A program made the translations under genes and the position numbers. A stretch of DNA of 47,975 nt from an uncultured Hyphomicrobiales bacterium. GTDB taxonomy: Bacteria; Pseudomonadota; Alphaproteobacteria; Rhizobiales; Xanthobacteraceae. Shown here one piece after another: positions 47,897 to 47,975 of the stretch (position 1 is the first letter of the stretch; every line of letters starts with the position of its first letter). The stretch covers positions 1-47,975 of the forward strand of contig CAIMEA010000187.1 in NCBI GenBank assembly GCA_903839845.1. Reading direction: 5' to 3'. The notes under the pieces are model-generated. The model ran no database searches. It saw only the letters and a list, made by a program, of their open reading frames with translations, and was not told where the DNA came from.

Positions 47897-47975
47897 ATGG
47901 CTGAACGGTCCTTTGCCAAAGAAGTCCGCGATCTCGAACTTGGCGCCGGCGACGAATTCCGCGGCGAAGGCATCC
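47897..47975 (+). CDS. Start of a probable indolepyruvate:ferredoxin oxidoreductase large subunit (partial)
   Basis: Only 26 codons are in the window: they begin MAERSFAKEVRDLELGAGDE and continue with FRGEGI. The FRGEGI end resembles the first conserved strand of thiamine-diphosphate-dependent indolepyruvate ferredoxin oxidoreductase alpha subunits (RGEGILAVTKAL), but this is too short to be certain. GGAG 7 nt upstream of the ATG fits a ribosome site. In the 179-nt gap before it a TTGACA at 47863 has no matching -10 box. Ferredoxin-linked 2-oxo acid oxidation would sit well next to the 2-hydroxy acid oxidase. Confidence 0.55.
   Translation, partial: MAERSFAKEVRDLELGAGDEFRGEGI

Noticed and set aside
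1-47975. CRISPR arrays, tRNA or rRNA genes, phage or IS genes
   Set aside because: No regularly spaced direct repeats, no cloverleaf-like or rRNA sequence, and no transposase or integrase reading frame were seen; the 45321-45486 palindromes lack the direct-repeat structure of a CRISPR.

Overview
The window looks like chromosomal DNA of a high-GC alphaproteobacterium of the Rhizobiales (Hyphomicrobiales) type, probably an anoxygenic phototroph or a close relative in the Rhodopseudomonas/Rhodoplanes/Bradyrhizobium area. The phototrophy evidence is at the left edge: a truncated bchI (magnesium chelatase ATPase), ispH, hemE and bciA (8-vinyl reductase of bacteriochlorophyll synthesis), plus a TGTC-N10-GACA site with the form of the PpsR/CrtJ photosynthesis repressor site in front of ispH-bchI. 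The genus is an inference; no rRNA or tRNA gene was seen.

Layout. 1-6634: tetrapyrrole/isoprenoid island (bchI, ispH, an SDR, hemE, an alpha/beta hydrolase fused to a membrane domain, a small membrane protein, bciA). 6784-12767: branched-chain amino-acid-type (Liv) ABC transporter with a LivM-LivG fusion and a divergent Crp/Fnr-type regulator; the leader of the binding-protein gene carries a perfect intrinsic terminator. 12886-30446: a large catabolic locus that I do not recognise as a described pathway: AroE-like dehydrogenase, 7Fe ferredoxin, MhpD/FAH-like hydratase, enoyl-CoA hydratase, HIBADH-like dehydrogenase, OYE-type reductase, TetR regulator, CoA-transferase, DUF993 protein, ferredoxin-NADP reductase, SsuABC-type ABC transporter, two enolase-superfamily enzymes and two MetE-like zinc proteins. 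Four copies of a 14-bp palindrome (consensus TAAYYATCYRGTTA) sit in the promoter regions of this locus and suggest one regulon, most likely governed by the embedded TetR.

30600-38872: a remnant of a molybdenum hydroxylase large subunit, an SDR without the usual catalytic Tyr and Lys, a TRAP transporter (DctPQM), an extradiol dioxygenase, a GntR regulator, an MhpA-like flavin hydroxylase and an Asp/Glu-racemase-like protein without the two catalytic Cys. This looks like uptake, hydroxylation and meta-cleavage of an aromatic acid. 38887-45131: dipeptide-type ABC transporter with fused ATPases, plus a quinone oxidoreductase-like gene. 45321-45486: a striking compound palindromic repeat. 45489-47975: an EthD-like protein, a GlcD-type FAD oxidase, and the first 26 codons of what is probably an indolepyruvate:ferredoxin oxidoreductase.

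How it works together (inference): the right three quarters is a scavenging region with four uptake systems (Liv, SsuABC-type, TRAP, Dpp), each next to its own regulator or enzymes. The central TetR regulon combines CoA activation, beta-oxidation-like steps, ene reduction, enolase-type dehydration or isomerisation, ferredoxin electron supply and zinc-thiolate group transfer. Its substrate cannot be named from sequence alone.
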